Positions 8,167-17,173 are shown, counted from the stretch's first letter. The stretch is DNA of 64,000 nucleotides from Arthrobacter sp. (GCA_031277795.1 JAITLQ010000012.1:1-64000), one strand, 5' to 3'. Notes: generated by a model not told the origin, from the letters alone. A program made the numbers and translations.

Positions 8167-11100
8167 TCAGTCGGAGCCGGGCAATGGGTCCTCCGGCGCC
8201 GCGGCGTCGTGGAACGCCGTGACGTAGGAGTAGCCGGTCGCCTGGTCCTTCGTGACGGAGAGGTTGAGTTCCATGTGGGGTTCCAGGGCCGTGACCTTAT
8301 CGAGCGGGGCGCCGACGATGAGCTGGAAGCCCAGACCCTTCCACGCCGCGACGGCGCGGCCGGCAAATTCGGCGTCCGACTTGACGAAGCCCTCGTCCAG
8401 GAAGACCGGGGCAAAGCGCGGGCGCGTGCGCGTCTCGTCGCCGAGCTGATAGCGCAGCGCCGAACCCACGATGAACGCCACGAGCTCCTGCGACTCGCCG
8501 CCGCTCTTGCCGCCCAAGGACGAGTAGGTGGAGAGCTCGTGGCCGGCGGTGTCCACCTTGCTCGCCGTGATCTCCAGGTGCTTGCGCACGTCCAGGAGCT
8601 CCTCGCGGCGCACCGCCGCCGCTCCTTCCTTGGCCGAGAGCAGGTTCATGAGCGTGCGCAGGCGAACGAAGCGGCTCTCCGCCTCCGCCTGCTCCAGCTC
8701 CTCGCCCTGGGCGGCGACAGAGGAAAGCTCGCGCAGTTCGGCCCTGAAATCCTCGAGTTGGCGCGGCCGGAGCCGCCGCACCACGATGCTCAGGCGATCC
8801 CGGCCGGGGCCGAACGGCAGGGAGGCGAGGATGTGATTGACGGGCTCGAGGCGCTCGTCGATGTCGTCCATCGCCACGTCGTAAGCGTCCGAGAGCAGGC
8901 GCAGGTCCTGCCCGCTCCAGGCCTGGAACTGGCGCTTGAACGCGTCCTGGCGCTCGTGCAGGCCGTGCCGGCGAATCTGGGCGGCGATCGCCTCGAATTC
9001 GGGGAAGGCCTCCACCCCGGTACCGCGGTCCGGATCGGGCCAACGCTCGTTGTAGGCCTCGAACACGGAACGCAGGTGATCCGCCTCGCGCTTGGCCTCG
9101 GCGGCGCTGCGCGCCGACTCCTCGGCCAACACGCCGCGCAGCGAGCGCACGACGGCGGGCAGCCGGGCCGGGGTCAGCTCGGGTTCGCGCTCGGCAAGCG
9201 TTGCGTCCAAGGCGAGCGAGTCCTCGGCCGAGAGGAAGGCCTCCGCCGGGGCGGCCTCGAGCTGATCGTTGATCTTGTCCTGGGCCTCGACGAGCGCGCC
9301 CCAGGCGGTGTCGAGCTCCTGTTGCTTGGCCTCCAGCGCCCAGAGTTCGCGGCCGGCGGCGGCGGCCGCCTGCTTGAGCTCGGCGTGGCGTGCCGTGAGC
9401 GGGGCGAGCGCATCGTTGTGCTGGATCGTCTCGGCGATCTCGTGGCGCAGCGCGTCGACGCGGGCGTGGGCGGCGCTCAGGTCGATCTGCTCCCACGTGT
9501 GCGTCGCGACGGCGGCGAAGGCGGCCTCGCGCTCGCGCAGGCCCAGGAGCTGGGCGTCGAAGGACGCGCGCTCGGTGTCGAGGTCGACGAGCGAGGCGGT
9601 GAGGGTGGCGGCCTCCGCCTTGAGCTCGGCCACGCGGTCGGCGTTGGAGAAGCCGAGGACGTCGGCCCGGCCGGCGGACTGCCCGTGGGCGCCGGCCCGG
9701 CCGCGCGAGGTCTGCCCGGACATCGTGACCTTGGGCTCGCTCCCGCCCAGCTCCTCCGGCGTGCTCACGCACACGTGGTCGATCCCCGGGCGCTGGACGC
9801 GCTCGCGGACCCACCCGGTGAAGGGGGAATCCTTGAACACGAGCCGCGAGGAGAGCATGCGCGCCTCGGGTTCCTCGGCGCTCCCCTCCCCCAGCTTGAC
9901 GCCCTCGAACTGCAGGCGGACGTCGAGCGGCAGCCCGTCGATGCTGCGGCGCAGGCGCGCCTGTTCCCGCTCGTCCACCAGGAGCGTGAGGCCCACGCCG
10001 CGCAGCGTGAGTTCGGCCGCGACGCGCCAGGCCTCCTGGCCGGGCGCCACGTCCATGAGCTCGGCGGCGAAGGGCAGCTGGGACACCGGGATGCCGCTGG
10101 CCTCGGCGATCTGCCGCCGCGCGGCATCGTGGGCCATGGGCACCCGGCTCGCGCGCCCGCGCAGCGACTCGAACTCCCGCAGCAGCTCGGTGCGCCGCTC
10201 CTTGAGGGCGGGGGCGCCGGCCACCCGCTCGTCGCGCTGCCGGTTCAGCTCGGCGCGCTCCTCCTCCACCTCGGTGGCGAAGCGGCTGCCCGCCTCGACG
10301 AGGCGCGTGAAGTCCTCGGCCGTGGCGCTCGGCAGCGCCAGCGCCGCCGTCAACTCGGAGAAACGGGAGCGCGCGCGGGAGACGGCGGTGGCCTGGGTCT
10401 GCGCCGCCTCGAGCTTGGACTCGAGGGTCTTGAGCGTGTTGCCGCCGGCGGCGCGCAGCTGCTCGTCGGCCTCCACGAGCTCCACGTCGGCCGAGGCCTT
10501 GGCGGCTTCCGCCCCCAGCAGCGCGGTGACGATGCCGTCCCTGGCCGCGCGGTTCTGGGCCTCGGCCTCCTGCAGGAGCCGGCGATGGGCGGTGAGGGCC
10601 CACAGCGCGTACCCGCTGTGGGCGCCCTCCTCGCGCACGCCGTAGCGGTCCAGCCGCGCGGCGCGGGCCAGGGCCGCCTCGTAGGCCTCGTGCTGGGCGT
10701 CGATGTTGGCCAGGGCCCTGGCCTTCGCCCCGTCCTGTTCCAGATCGCGGTACGCGCGATCGAGGCTCGAGTACTGCTCCACGGCGCGCTCGGCGGCGCG
10801 GAAGGTGGCCGGTTCCTCCAGCACCATCTGCTTGTAGAGGCTGTCGACGGTGCGCACCTGATGTCCGGCCTGGATGCGCGCCAGCAGGCGCAGGGCGTTG
10901 TCGCCGTTGCCATTGGCACCGATGCCGAGGCGCGTCGTGAGCGTCTCGGTGAACTTCAGTGCCGTGTCGTGGTAGGCCAGGCCAGGCAGCGCCGCCCGCA
11001 GGGCTCGGGGGTCGAAGCGGCGCTCGGCGAAGGGCTCGAAGGCGGCGAGATCCACGGCGTCCGGCCGCGTGAACAGCCGCATGTGCACGTCGGCACTGGT

Positions 11101-11550
11101 GCGCGCCTGGGCCTCGGCGAGGTAGACGCGCACGGCGGTGAAGCGGCGCTTCATGTCATCGAGGAAGGTGAGGGCGATGCCGCCCCAGACGGGCGCGCCG
11201 TCCCCGCGCAGCACCTGATCCGTGAGGGCCTCCCCCTCGCGGGTGGTGTCTCGCTTGCCGCGCAGGTAGCTGAGCACATTGCGCTGGTCCGCCCCGCGGG
11301 CGCGCCCGCTCGTGGCGTCGTTCGAGGCGCCGTTGAATGCCACGGTCGAGGGCATCATCAAGGCGAGATAGGCGTCCAGCAGCGTCGACTTGCCCGTGCC
11401 GGAGGCGCCGGAGATGAGGGTGGCACCGCGGGAGAGCTCCACGCTGTGGTGGCCGTGGAAGCCGCCCCAATTGACCAGTTGAAGCCGCTCGGCGCGCCAC
11501 TGGGCGCTGGCGTCGGAGAAGCCGGCAAAGAGGGGAATCTCAGTCATCAT
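8167..11550 (-). CDS. jetC: JetC/MksB-like SMC ATPase
   Basis: A 1127-residue SbcC/SMC-like ATPase of the Wadjet/MksB type, the motor subunit of a DNA loop-extruding condensin. Walker A is GASGTGKST (K54), just after the VNWGGFHGHHSV segment typical of these proteins. Long Ala/Glu/Arg-rich coiled coils fill about residues 230-950. The ABC signature is KSGGESQ (about 1015) and Walker B is VFLDEGF (DE at about 1052). The start at 11550 overlaps the end of jetB. The gene is last in the jetA-jetB-jetC operon; the topoisomerase-like nuclease gene jetD is absent. Confidence 0.9.
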   Translation of the reverse strand: MMTEIPLFAGFSDASAQWRAERLQLVNWGGFHGHHSVELSRGATLISGASGTGKSTLLDAYLALMMPSTVAFNGASNDATSGRARGADQRNVLSYLRGKRDTTREGEALTDQVLRGDGAPVWGGIALTFLDDMKRRFTAVRVYLAEAQARTSADVHMRLFTRPDAVDLAAFEPFAERRFDPRALRAALPGLAYHDTALKFTETLTTRLGIGANGNGDNALRLLARIQAGHQVRTVDSLYKQMVLEEPATFRAAERAVEQYSSLDRAYRDLEQDGAKARALANIDAQHEAYEAALARAARLDRYGVREEGAHSGYALWALTAHRRLLQEAEAQNRAARDGIVTALLGAEAAKASADVELVEADEQLRAAGGNTLKTLESKLEAAQTQATAVSRARSRFSELTAALALPSATAEDFTRLVEAGSRFATEVEEERAELNRQRDERVAGAPALKERRTELLREFESLRGRASRVPMAHDAARRQIAEASGIPVSQLPFAAELMDVAPGQEAWRVAAELTLRGVGLTLLVDEREQARLRRSIDGLPLDVRLQFEGVKLGEGSAEEPEARMLSSRLVFKDSPFTGWVRERVQRPGIDHVCVSTPEELGGSEPKVTMSGQTSRGRAGAHGQSAGRADVLGFSNADRVAELKAEAATLTASLVDLDTERASFDAQLLGLREREAAFAAVATHTWEQIDLSAAHARVDALRHEIAETIQHNDALAPLTARHAELKQAAAAAGRELWALEAKQQELDTAWGALVEAQDKINDQLEAAPAEAFLSAEDSLALDATLAEREPELTPARLPAVVRSLRGVLAEESARSAAEAKREADHLRSVFEAYNERWPDPDRGTGVEAFPEFEAIAAQIRRHGLHERQDAFKRQFQAWSGQDLRLLSDAYDVAMDDIDERLEPVNHILASLPFGPGRDRLSIVVRRLRPRQLEDFRAELRELSSVAAQGEELEQAEAESRFVRLRTLMNLLSAKEGAAAVRREELLDVRKHLEITASKVDTAGHELSTYSSLGGKSGGESQELVAFIVGSALRYQLGDETRTRPRFAPVFLDEGFVKSDAEFAGRAVAAWKGLGFQLIVGAPLDKVTALEPHMELNLSVTKDQATGYSYVTAFHDAAAPEDPLPGSD

Positions 11551-12232
11551 CTTCCTCAGAGAGTTCGAGGGAATCGTCGGAGGGCAGGCGCTGTGCCGCC
11601 GCGTTCGGGGAGCCGAGGGCCTCGATGAGTTCCTGCAGGCGCGTCACCGGCAGGATGACCTCGATCACCGCCGTGATGGCGAAGCGCTCGGGGGTGGCCG
11701 TCGCGGCCAGCACGCCGGCGGCCTGCATCTCCTTGACGGCTCGGCGCGCCCTGGCGAGGTCGCCGGCCACGTCCGTGGCGTGTTCCGGCCGGAAGCGCTC
11801 GATCGCGTCGAGGCACTCCTGCTGGTCGATGAACACGTGCTCCTCCCCCGCCGCCCGGCCGACCAGCCTGGCATGGCGCAGGTGCACGAGCAGCAGCGTC
11901 TCCTCGCGCGAATACGCGGTGTCGCGCAGCAGCGCCGGGAAGTGCCCGGAGCCCTCCGCCCGGATCTGGACCTTGTAGGCGACGCCTCGCTCGGCGTCGA
12001 GCACCAGGTCGAGGAAGAGCTCGTGGAGCCGGGAGGTGATGATCTCGCGGTGGCGCAGGAGCGCCTCGAACTCGCGCGGGCGCCGGGCGGCGCTCAGAAC
12101 CTGCGAGCGCAGCAGCGCCACCAGCACCTCGCGTTCCTCGAGGTCGAGGGCGCCCTGATCGCCGTCGAAGAGGGCAAGCGTGAGCTTGTCGTGGTCCTCG
12201 ACGCCGCTGGATTCGGGGGGCAGCTGGCTCAC
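11540..12232 (-). CDS. jetB: JetB/MksE-like protein (DUF4194)
   Basis: A 230-residue kite-type winged-helix subunit of a Wadjet/MksBEF complex (DUF4194). The N-terminal half is Glu/Arg/Leu-rich and helical. The central VYKVQIRAE-like strand and the C-terminal block FAITAVIEVILPVTRLQELIEAL are typical of the family. The tail is very acidic. The GTG at 12232 overlaps the jetA stop (GTGA), and the gene end overlaps jetC by 11 bases, so the three proteins are translationally coupled. JetB links the kleisin JetA to the JetC ATPase. Confidence 0.88.
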   Translation of the reverse strand: MSQLPPESSGVEDHDKLTLALFDGDQGALDLEEREVLVALLRSQVLSAARRPREFEALLRHREIITSRLHELFLDLVLDAERGVAYKVQIRAEGSGHFPALLRDTAYSREETLLLVHLRHARLVGRAAGEEHVFIDQQECLDAIERFRPEHATDVAGDLARARRAVKEMQAAGVLAATATPERFAITAVIEVILPVTRLQELIEALGSPNAAAQRLPSDDSLELSEEDDD

Positions 12233-13821
12233 GGTTGGGAATCCTTGGTCTGGGGGGTGGCTTGGTTCGAGGGGGCGGCGAAGTCCTCGCGCGTGAGCGT
12301 GAGGGTCGGCAGGGTCAGCCAGCGTTCCGTGCCGTCCGGCCGGATGGTGCGGACGGCTTGGGTGCCCGACGCCGCGGGGTCGGCCTGGGTGCCCGCGTCG
12401 CCCGGGCGGGACGCGAGCGCCTCGCGCTCACGGGTGAGCGCCGGGGCGGCGAGATCCATGAGGCCGTACAGCTCCACCGGCCGGCGCAGCTCTGGCGGCA
12501 GCGTGTCGAAGGCCTGCGCGAGCGTCTCGGCGCGCCCGGCCTCCAGCGCGGAGCGCAGGTGCAGGCGCACGGGGCCGAGAAGCGGCCCTCCGGAGAGGCG
12601 CACCGCCTCCAGCTCCGGCCCGGGAGGCGCCGCCGCTGACACGTCCTCGAGGAGCTCCACGGGCGGGGGCGGGGTGGGGTCGAAGAAGCGCGAGCGCAGG
12701 GCCTGAACGCGGGAGCGGGCCGGCATCCCCGTGAGGCTCACGGCGTCGCGGGGGCGGGCCGAGCGCATCCACACCGACAGCTCCGCCTGCGCGCGGTTCA
12801 GCAGGCGCGCCAACTGGCGGTCCCCGGCGGCGTCGCTGTTCTGGAGTTGCTCGGCGAGGGCGCGGGAGGCCTTGTGCTGCCGGCTCTGCACCTCGTAGAG
12901 GCCGCGGCGCAGCAGGGAGGCGGCGTTGACGAAGCTCCTGCGCTGTTCCGGGCTGAGCTCGCGGGCGAAGGGGTGATCGACGATGGCCTTCAGGTCGTCC
13001 CTGAAGCGGTGCAGGACGTCCTCGTTGCCGAGGAGGGCGAGGGCGCCGGAGAACGCTCGCCCGGCCTCGGTGCCCTCCATGAGATGGCGGGAGGCCTCGA
13101 GGTAGTCGTCGAGCACCTCGCCCCTCGGACGCGTGTCCTGCCTGAAGTCGCTGAGCATCTGGCGGTGCATCGCCGCGATCGATTCCTCGACGTGCCTGAA
13201 GTCGCCGGGGAGCTGCGCGAGCAGGTCGGCGAGGTCGGCGTAGCCGTGACGCAGGCGCTCCGCATCGACCTCGGTGCTGGGTTCCTGGGCGTGTTCAAGG
13301 CCCTCCAACTCCGCCTCGAACTCCGCGATGCGGGCGCGCAGGTGGGCCTCGCGTGCCTCGTGCCCGGGTCGGGCCGTGGCGGCCCAGCGGGAGGCCGTGT
13401 CCATGATGGTCGTCAGGCGCGACTCGCTGATCAGCGCGCGCTCGCGGCTGGCCTCCTCGAGCATGCGGGCGGCCGCCAGCGCGTGCGAGGTGCGTTCGTA
13501 CTCTTCCGCCCCGTCCTCGGTGGGAAGGCGCACGAGCCACTGCTCCTGGGTCCAGCTCAGGCACAGCGAACGGCCGGTCGCGTTCGGTGGCACGCTCAGG
13601 CCCGCCTCCTCGAGCTCCTCGAGGCTCGCCTCGACGAGCGAGTGCATGCGCTCCGCGCGGACGGGCGCGCCGTCGTGCCCGAACGCGCGTTCGAAGACGC
13701 CGAGCACGATCGACCCCCACTTGTGGTGGAGCAACGTGAGCGACGGGGCGTCGCTCGCGTGTTGCAACTGCGTCACCCTCGCGGCAAATTCGCTGGGCGG
13801 CAGGGGGTGTGAATCTCTCAT
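12229..13821 (-). CDS. jetA: JetA/MksF-like kleisin (DUF3375)
   Basis: A 530-residue DUF3375 protein, the kleisin subunit of Wadjet/MksBEF condensins. It is mostly alpha-helical. Recognisable blocks are the N-terminal LLHHKWGSIVLGVFERAF, the central RQDTRPRGEVLDDYLEASRH segment and the ELSPEQRRSFVNAASLL region. The last 120 residues are variable and Pro/Ala-rich. It starts at the ATG at 13821 and is the first gene of jetABC; a TAGGCT -10-like hexamer lies about 40 bases upstream. In complete systems jetABCD restricts plasmids; here the fourth gene is missing. Confidence 0.88.
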   Translation of the reverse strand: MRDSHPLPPSEFAARVTQLQHASDAPSLTLLHHKWGSIVLGVFERAFGHDGAPVRAERMHSLVEASLEELEEAGLSVPPNATGRSLCLSWTQEQWLVRLPTEDGAEEYERTSHALAAARMLEEASRERALISESRLTTIMDTASRWAATARPGHEAREAHLRARIAEFEAELEGLEHAQEPSTEVDAERLRHGYADLADLLAQLPGDFRHVEESIAAMHRQMLSDFRQDTRPRGEVLDDYLEASRHLMEGTEAGRAFSGALALLGNEDVLHRFRDDLKAIVDHPFARELSPEQRRSFVNAASLLRRGLYEVQSRQHKASRALAEQLQNSDAAGDRQLARLLNRAQAELSVWMRSARPRDAVSLTGMPARSRVQALRSRFFDPTPPPPVELLEDVSAAAPPGPELEAVRLSGGPLLGPVRLHLRSALEAGRAETLAQAFDTLPPELRRPVELYGLMDLAAPALTREREALASRPGDAGTQADPAASGTQAVRTIRPDGTERWLTLPTLTLTREDFAAPSNQATPQTKDSQP

Positions 13822-13857
13822 GTCCCGCTTCTTCTTCTGGGCCGTGGCGCCCGGAAC

Positions 13858-13863
13858 AGCCTA
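13858..13863 (-). promoter_or_regulatory. Possible -10 element of the jetABC operon
   Basis: TAGGCT on the - strand about 37 bases upstream of the jetA ATG, matching the TANNNT form seen at other promoters in this window. Confidence 0.35.
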
Positions 13864-14035
13864 CCCGCGGCGGTGCCGGCGCCCCGTGTCGCCGGGCCGG
13901 AAGGCCTCCCGGCTCGGCGGGGTGATCATCGCCACCTGGGGGTCCTCCGATTCCGCGAACGCAAACACCGTCAGCTACTCTGGGAGAGGTGTTACCAAAA
14001 AGTTATAAAAAAGCGGAAGCTCCCCAGGAGGAAGC

Positions 14036-15466
14036 GTGATTTCACCCCAGTTCAAGCGACTTTGTGCCCTGACCGTGCTCGGTGCGGGCGTCTTCGGCAC
14101 GCTCGCCGTTGCGCCAGCGATCTCCGGCGACGCGAGCATCCAGGCAGCCCAAGCCGCAGAGTCCTGGACCTCCACCACCTTCAGCGGGACCCCCAAGAAG
14201 ACGCTGAGCAAGGCCTTCACCGTGGCGACCACGCAGGCCACGGCCGCTGCGAACATCTCCACGGCCTCGCTGGTCACGGGTCAGCTCAGCTACAACCGCA
14301 TCATCCTGCGCCAGAGCGGAAACACGTTCTACACGGCCGAACTGAGCCAGGGCAACGGCGTCACGAGCCAGCTGCAGATTCAGCGCGTCGTGGGCGGCAA
14401 GATCACGGTGCTGGCGACGAAGAACCTCGGGGTGCTCTCCCCCACCGCCGCCCGGCGCTTCGCGCTCGAGGTCACCACCGTCAACGGCAACCCGGTGCTG
14501 AAGGCGGCCCAGTGGGCCCCCGGCTCAGCGCGCCCGGCCTGGCAGCTGAGCGCCACCGACACGAGCGCAGCCAAGATCCTCACCGGTACGGCCGGGTCCG
14601 TCAGCTCGTACATCAGTGGCACCGGCACCGCCAAGGTCACGAGCGCGTGGACCTCGCTCGAGGTCACCCCCGTGTCGAACGGCTCCGCCTCCCTCCCCTC
14701 GGCCTCCGTGCCCGGCTGGGGCGAGTCGAGCTTCCGCGACGAGTTCAGCTCGAACACGCTTGGCACCACCTGGGCCGTGCGGGACAAGCTGAACCTGAGC
14801 TACGACCTGGCGCAGGTGCGCAAGGAAAACGTCTCGGTGTCCGGTGGGGTGGCGACGCTGAGCACGCAACGCCTCGCCACGCCGATCGAGGCCGCCGGCC
14901 GGATCCGCACGTACAGCTCCGCCTACATCGACTCGATCAAGACGCAGTCGCAGGCCTACGGCCGCTGGGAGATCCGCGCCAAGCTGCCCGCGGCGGCGGC
15001 CGGCAACAAGGGGATCTGGCCCGCGTTCTGGCTGCGCCCTGACGATGGCAAGGACGGGGAGATCGACATCTTCGAGTACTACGGCACGCCGACCGACAAG
15101 TCCTGGCAGCCCGGCCACCGCACGGAGGGCACCGTGCACTTCGACTCGACGAACAAGACCGGCAACTACAAGGTCAGTGCGTGGACCCCCGCGGCCACCG
15201 CCTTGGACGACGGCAAGTTCCACACCTGGGTCATGGAGTGGACCCCGGAGGCGATCACCTTCTACGTGGACGGCGCGAAGTACTACACCGTGTCGGCAAG
15301 CTCCGACTCCCGCTACAAGGCGGTGTACGGCTCAGGCCGCAAGTACAACATGCGGCTCAACGTCCAGGTCGGTTCCGACTACTGGGGCGGCCCCAACAAC
15401 ACGCAGACGGCCGCGCACACCGACTTTGTTGTCGATTACGTCCGCGTGTGGAAGTACGCGGGCTGA
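14036..15466 (+). CDS. Secreted GH16 beta-glucanase (laminarinase/lichenase-like)
   Basis: A 476-residue exported glycoside hydrolase family 16 protein, expected to cleave beta-1,3- or mixed beta-glucans. A Sec signal peptide covers about residues 1-40 and ends in AQAAES. Residues about 42-220 form a Thr/Ser-rich beta-sheet module resembling a carbohydrate-binding domain. The GH16 domain (about 225-475) has the catalytic motif E342-I-D344-I-F-E347, preceded by GIWPAFWLRPDD, and a C-terminal VDYVRVW strand. The GTG at 14036 has AGGAGG upstream. It is monocistronic. The AT-rich stretch just upstream is unusual for the window. Confidence 0.93.
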   Translation: MISPQFKRLCALTVLGAGVFGTLAVAPAISGDASIQAAQAAESWTSTTFSGTPKKTLSKAFTVATTQATAAANISTASLVTGQLSYNRIILRQSGNTFYTAELSQGNGVTSQLQIQRVVGGKITVLATKNLGVLSPTAARRFALEVTTVNGNPVLKAAQWAPGSARPAWQLSATDTSAAKILTGTAGSVSSYISGTGTAKVTSAWTSLEVTPVSNGSASLPSASVPGWGESSFRDEFSSNTLGTTWAVRDKLNLSYDLAQVRKENVSVSGGVATLSTQRLATPIEAAGRIRTYSSAYIDSIKTQSQAYGRWEIRAKLPAAAAGNKGIWPAFWLRPDDGKDGEIDIFEYYGTPTDKSWQPGHRTEGTVHFDSTNKTGNYKVSAWTPAATALDDGKFHTWVMEWTPEAITFYVDGAKYYTVSASSDSRYKAVYGSGRKYNMRLNVQVGSDYWGGPNNTQTAAHTDFVVDYVRVWKYAG

Positions 15467-15543
15467 CCCAACCCGCCCCTGAGGCGCCGCCTCCCCGGCG
15501 GCTGCCCCTTCGGTGGCTCACCGTGACGCCGCCTTCCATCAGA

Positions 15544-15601
15544 AATCGGAGTGGCTTCGGTACGGTTTTTCGCTGAGAAACGTACCGAAGCCACTCCGAT
15601 T
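15544..15601. terminator. Long perfect hairpin after GH16 gene
   Basis: Perfect 21-bp inverted repeat (15544-15564 and 15581-15601). The loop itself can add about five more base pairs (TTTTTC against GAGAAA). It lies between the convergent GH16 and DUF1540 genes and is probably a bidirectional terminator. Its length is unusual. Confidence 0.7.
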
Positions 15602-15641
15602 CTTGGTGGTGAGGGTGGCTGGTTGCGGGTGGTGACTTTGG

Positions 15642-15935
15642 CTACCTCGCCTGGTAGCTGAGGCAGTCGGCCGACTCTGCGCCGGGACCGATGCGCACAT
15701 CGTGGGCGCCGCACATGAGGCCCTCGTTGTGCACACACTCCGAGCGCTGGCATGCGCCGATGGAGGCGAGCACCTTCGGGAGGCCACCCAGGCTGCCCGT
15801 GTCGATGAATGTTCCGCAGCTGGCGTGGTCCGCGGAGCCGGAGACCGTGATGGCGTAGGCGCCGCAATCGTGGTCGTGGTTGAAGGAGCAGGACTCAACG
15901 GTGCAACCCGAGACCTGCGTCATCGTTTCACTCAT
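15642..15935 (-). CDS. Cysteine-rich DUF1540 protein with two repeats
   Basis: A 97-residue small protein of the DUF1540 type. Two copies of the same cysteine pattern are visible, C-x4-C-x7-C-x15-C, in about residues 11-40 and 62-91, so eight cysteines in total. This is consistent with metal binding; function is unknown. The ATG at 15935 has AGGAG six bases upstream. It appears to be expressed alone. Confidence 0.85.
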   Translation of the reverse strand: MSETMTQVSGCTVESCSFNHDHDCGAYAITVSGSADHASCGTFIDTGSLGGLPKVLASIGACQRSECVHNEGLMCGAHDVRIGPGAESADCLSYQAR

Positions 15936-16087
15936 GCTCACTCCTGATGTTGGGGCGAGCCGGGCGCCCGCCTGAGGCCAGTATTCGCCTTCCTTCGGCG
16001 CGGGGGAATGCCTTGAATGCGCACTTCTCGCGGCGCTCGCGGAGGAAGGCAGACCTACCTTCGGCACGCCAGGGCGAGCGTGTCCTC

Positions 16088-16093
16088 TACGCT
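16088..16093 (+). promoter_or_regulatory. -10 element of the DUF808 gene (leaderless)
   Basis: TACGCT followed by exactly six bases and the ATG at 16100. No ribosome-binding site is present, so the transcript is probably leaderless. Confidence 0.5.
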
Positions 16094-16099
16094 TTGCTC

Positions 16100-17173
16100 A
16101 TGGCTGGAGGATTGGTAGCGCTGCTCGACGACGTCGCGGCGCTTGTGAAGGCAACGGCGGCATCGCTCGACGACGTGGCGGCCGCGGCCGGGCGCGCGAG
16201 CATCAAGTCCATGGGTGTGGTGGTGGACGACGCGGCCGTCACCCCGCGCTACGTCCAGGGGCTCAGCCCCCAGCGCGAGTTGCCCATCATCTGGAAGATC
16301 GCGCTCGGCTCGATCCGTAACAAACTGCTCATCATCCTTCCGGTGATCATCCTGCTCACCCTCTTTGCCCCCTCATGGGTGCTTCCCCTGATCCTCATGG
16401 CGGGCGGAACCTACCTGGCCTTCGAGGGTGCGGAGAAGGTCATGGAGGCCTGGCACTGGATCAGGCACCACGAGGACGAGGGCGGCGGCGCGAAGGACGA
16501 AAAGTCCATCATCTCCGGTGCCGTGCGCACGGACCTGATCCTGTCCGCGGAGATCATGGTGATCGCCCAGAGCTCCGTCTCCCATGAGCCGGTGTGGGAG
16601 CAGGCGATCGTGTTGATCGTTGTCGCCTTCCTCATCACGCTCCTCGTGTACGGCGTCGTCGGCCTCATCGTGAAGATGGACGACATCGGCCTGGCGTTGG
16701 CCAGGCGCGACTCGGCCGTGGCCCAGAAGTTCGGCTCGGGTCTCGTGAAGGCCATGCCGGTCGTCATGAGCATCCTGGGCAACGTGGGCATCGTGGCCAT
16801 GATGTGGGTCGGCGGGCACATCCTGGTGGTGCAGGCCGATGTGCTCGGCTGGCACGGCCCCTACGGCCTCGTTCACCACGCTGAGGAGTGGGTCCACCAC
16901 GCGACCGGCCCGCTCGGCGGCTTCCTCGGGTGGCTCACCAACACCGTGCTCTCCGCCGTCGTCGGCTTCGTGGTTGGCGCGGTCGTGACCGTGATCGTGC
17001 TCGCGATCAAGGCCCTCGTGGCACGGCGCGCCGGCCACGGGGCGACGGGGGCTGGCGAGCGGGACGCCGCCGATCCGGCCCCCTCCGTCGAGTCCGCCGA
17101 GGCGGGCGGGCCAGAGCCCGACGCCGCGTTGGACGCGTCCGCCGATCCGGGCACCGAGCCGCGACGCGACTGA
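16100..17173 (+). CDS. DUF808 family membrane protein (YedI-like)
   Basis: A 357-residue inner-membrane protein of the DUF808/YedI family. The start MAGGLVALLDDVAALVK and the block LDDVAAAAGRASIKSMGVVVDDAAVTPRY are characteristic, here cited in part. Five to seven transmembrane helices lie between about residues 75 and 310. The conserved FEGAEK motif and a His/Glu-rich loop (HHAEEWVHH) are visible. The last 45 residues are acidic and probably disordered. Function is unknown. The start at 16100 is supported by a leaderless-type promoter. It converges on the permease gene across a strong terminator. Confidence 0.9.
   Translation: MAGGLVALLDDVAALVKATAASLDDVAAAAGRASIKSMGVVVDDAAVTPRYVQGLSPQRELPIIWKIALGSIRNKLLIILPVIILLTLFAPSWVLPLILMAGGTYLAFEGAEKVMEAWHWIRHHEDEGGGAKDEKSIISGAVRTDLILSAEIMVIAQSSVSHEPVWEQAIVLIVVAFLITLLVYGVVGLIVKMDDIGLALARRDSAVAQKFGSGLVKAMPVVMSILGNVGIVAMMWVGGHILVVQADVLGWHGPYGLVHHAEEWVHHATGPLGGFLGWLTNTVLSAVVGFVVGAVVTVIVLAIKALVARRAGHGATGAGERDAADPAPSVESAEAGGPEPDAALDASADPGTEPRRD

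Noticed and set aside
8155-11628. 1157-residue ORF on the + strand opposite jetC
   Set aside because: It is the antisense of a gene with clear ATPase motifs on the - strand. Its Gly/Arg/Leu-rich, low-complexity composition is typical of GC-rich shadows.
8167-13821. Interpretation as an SbcCD or RecN-type repair operon
   Set aside because: The three-gene DUF3375-DUF4194-ATPase order with overlapping starts is specific to Wadjet/MksBEF; no SbcD-like nuclease is present.
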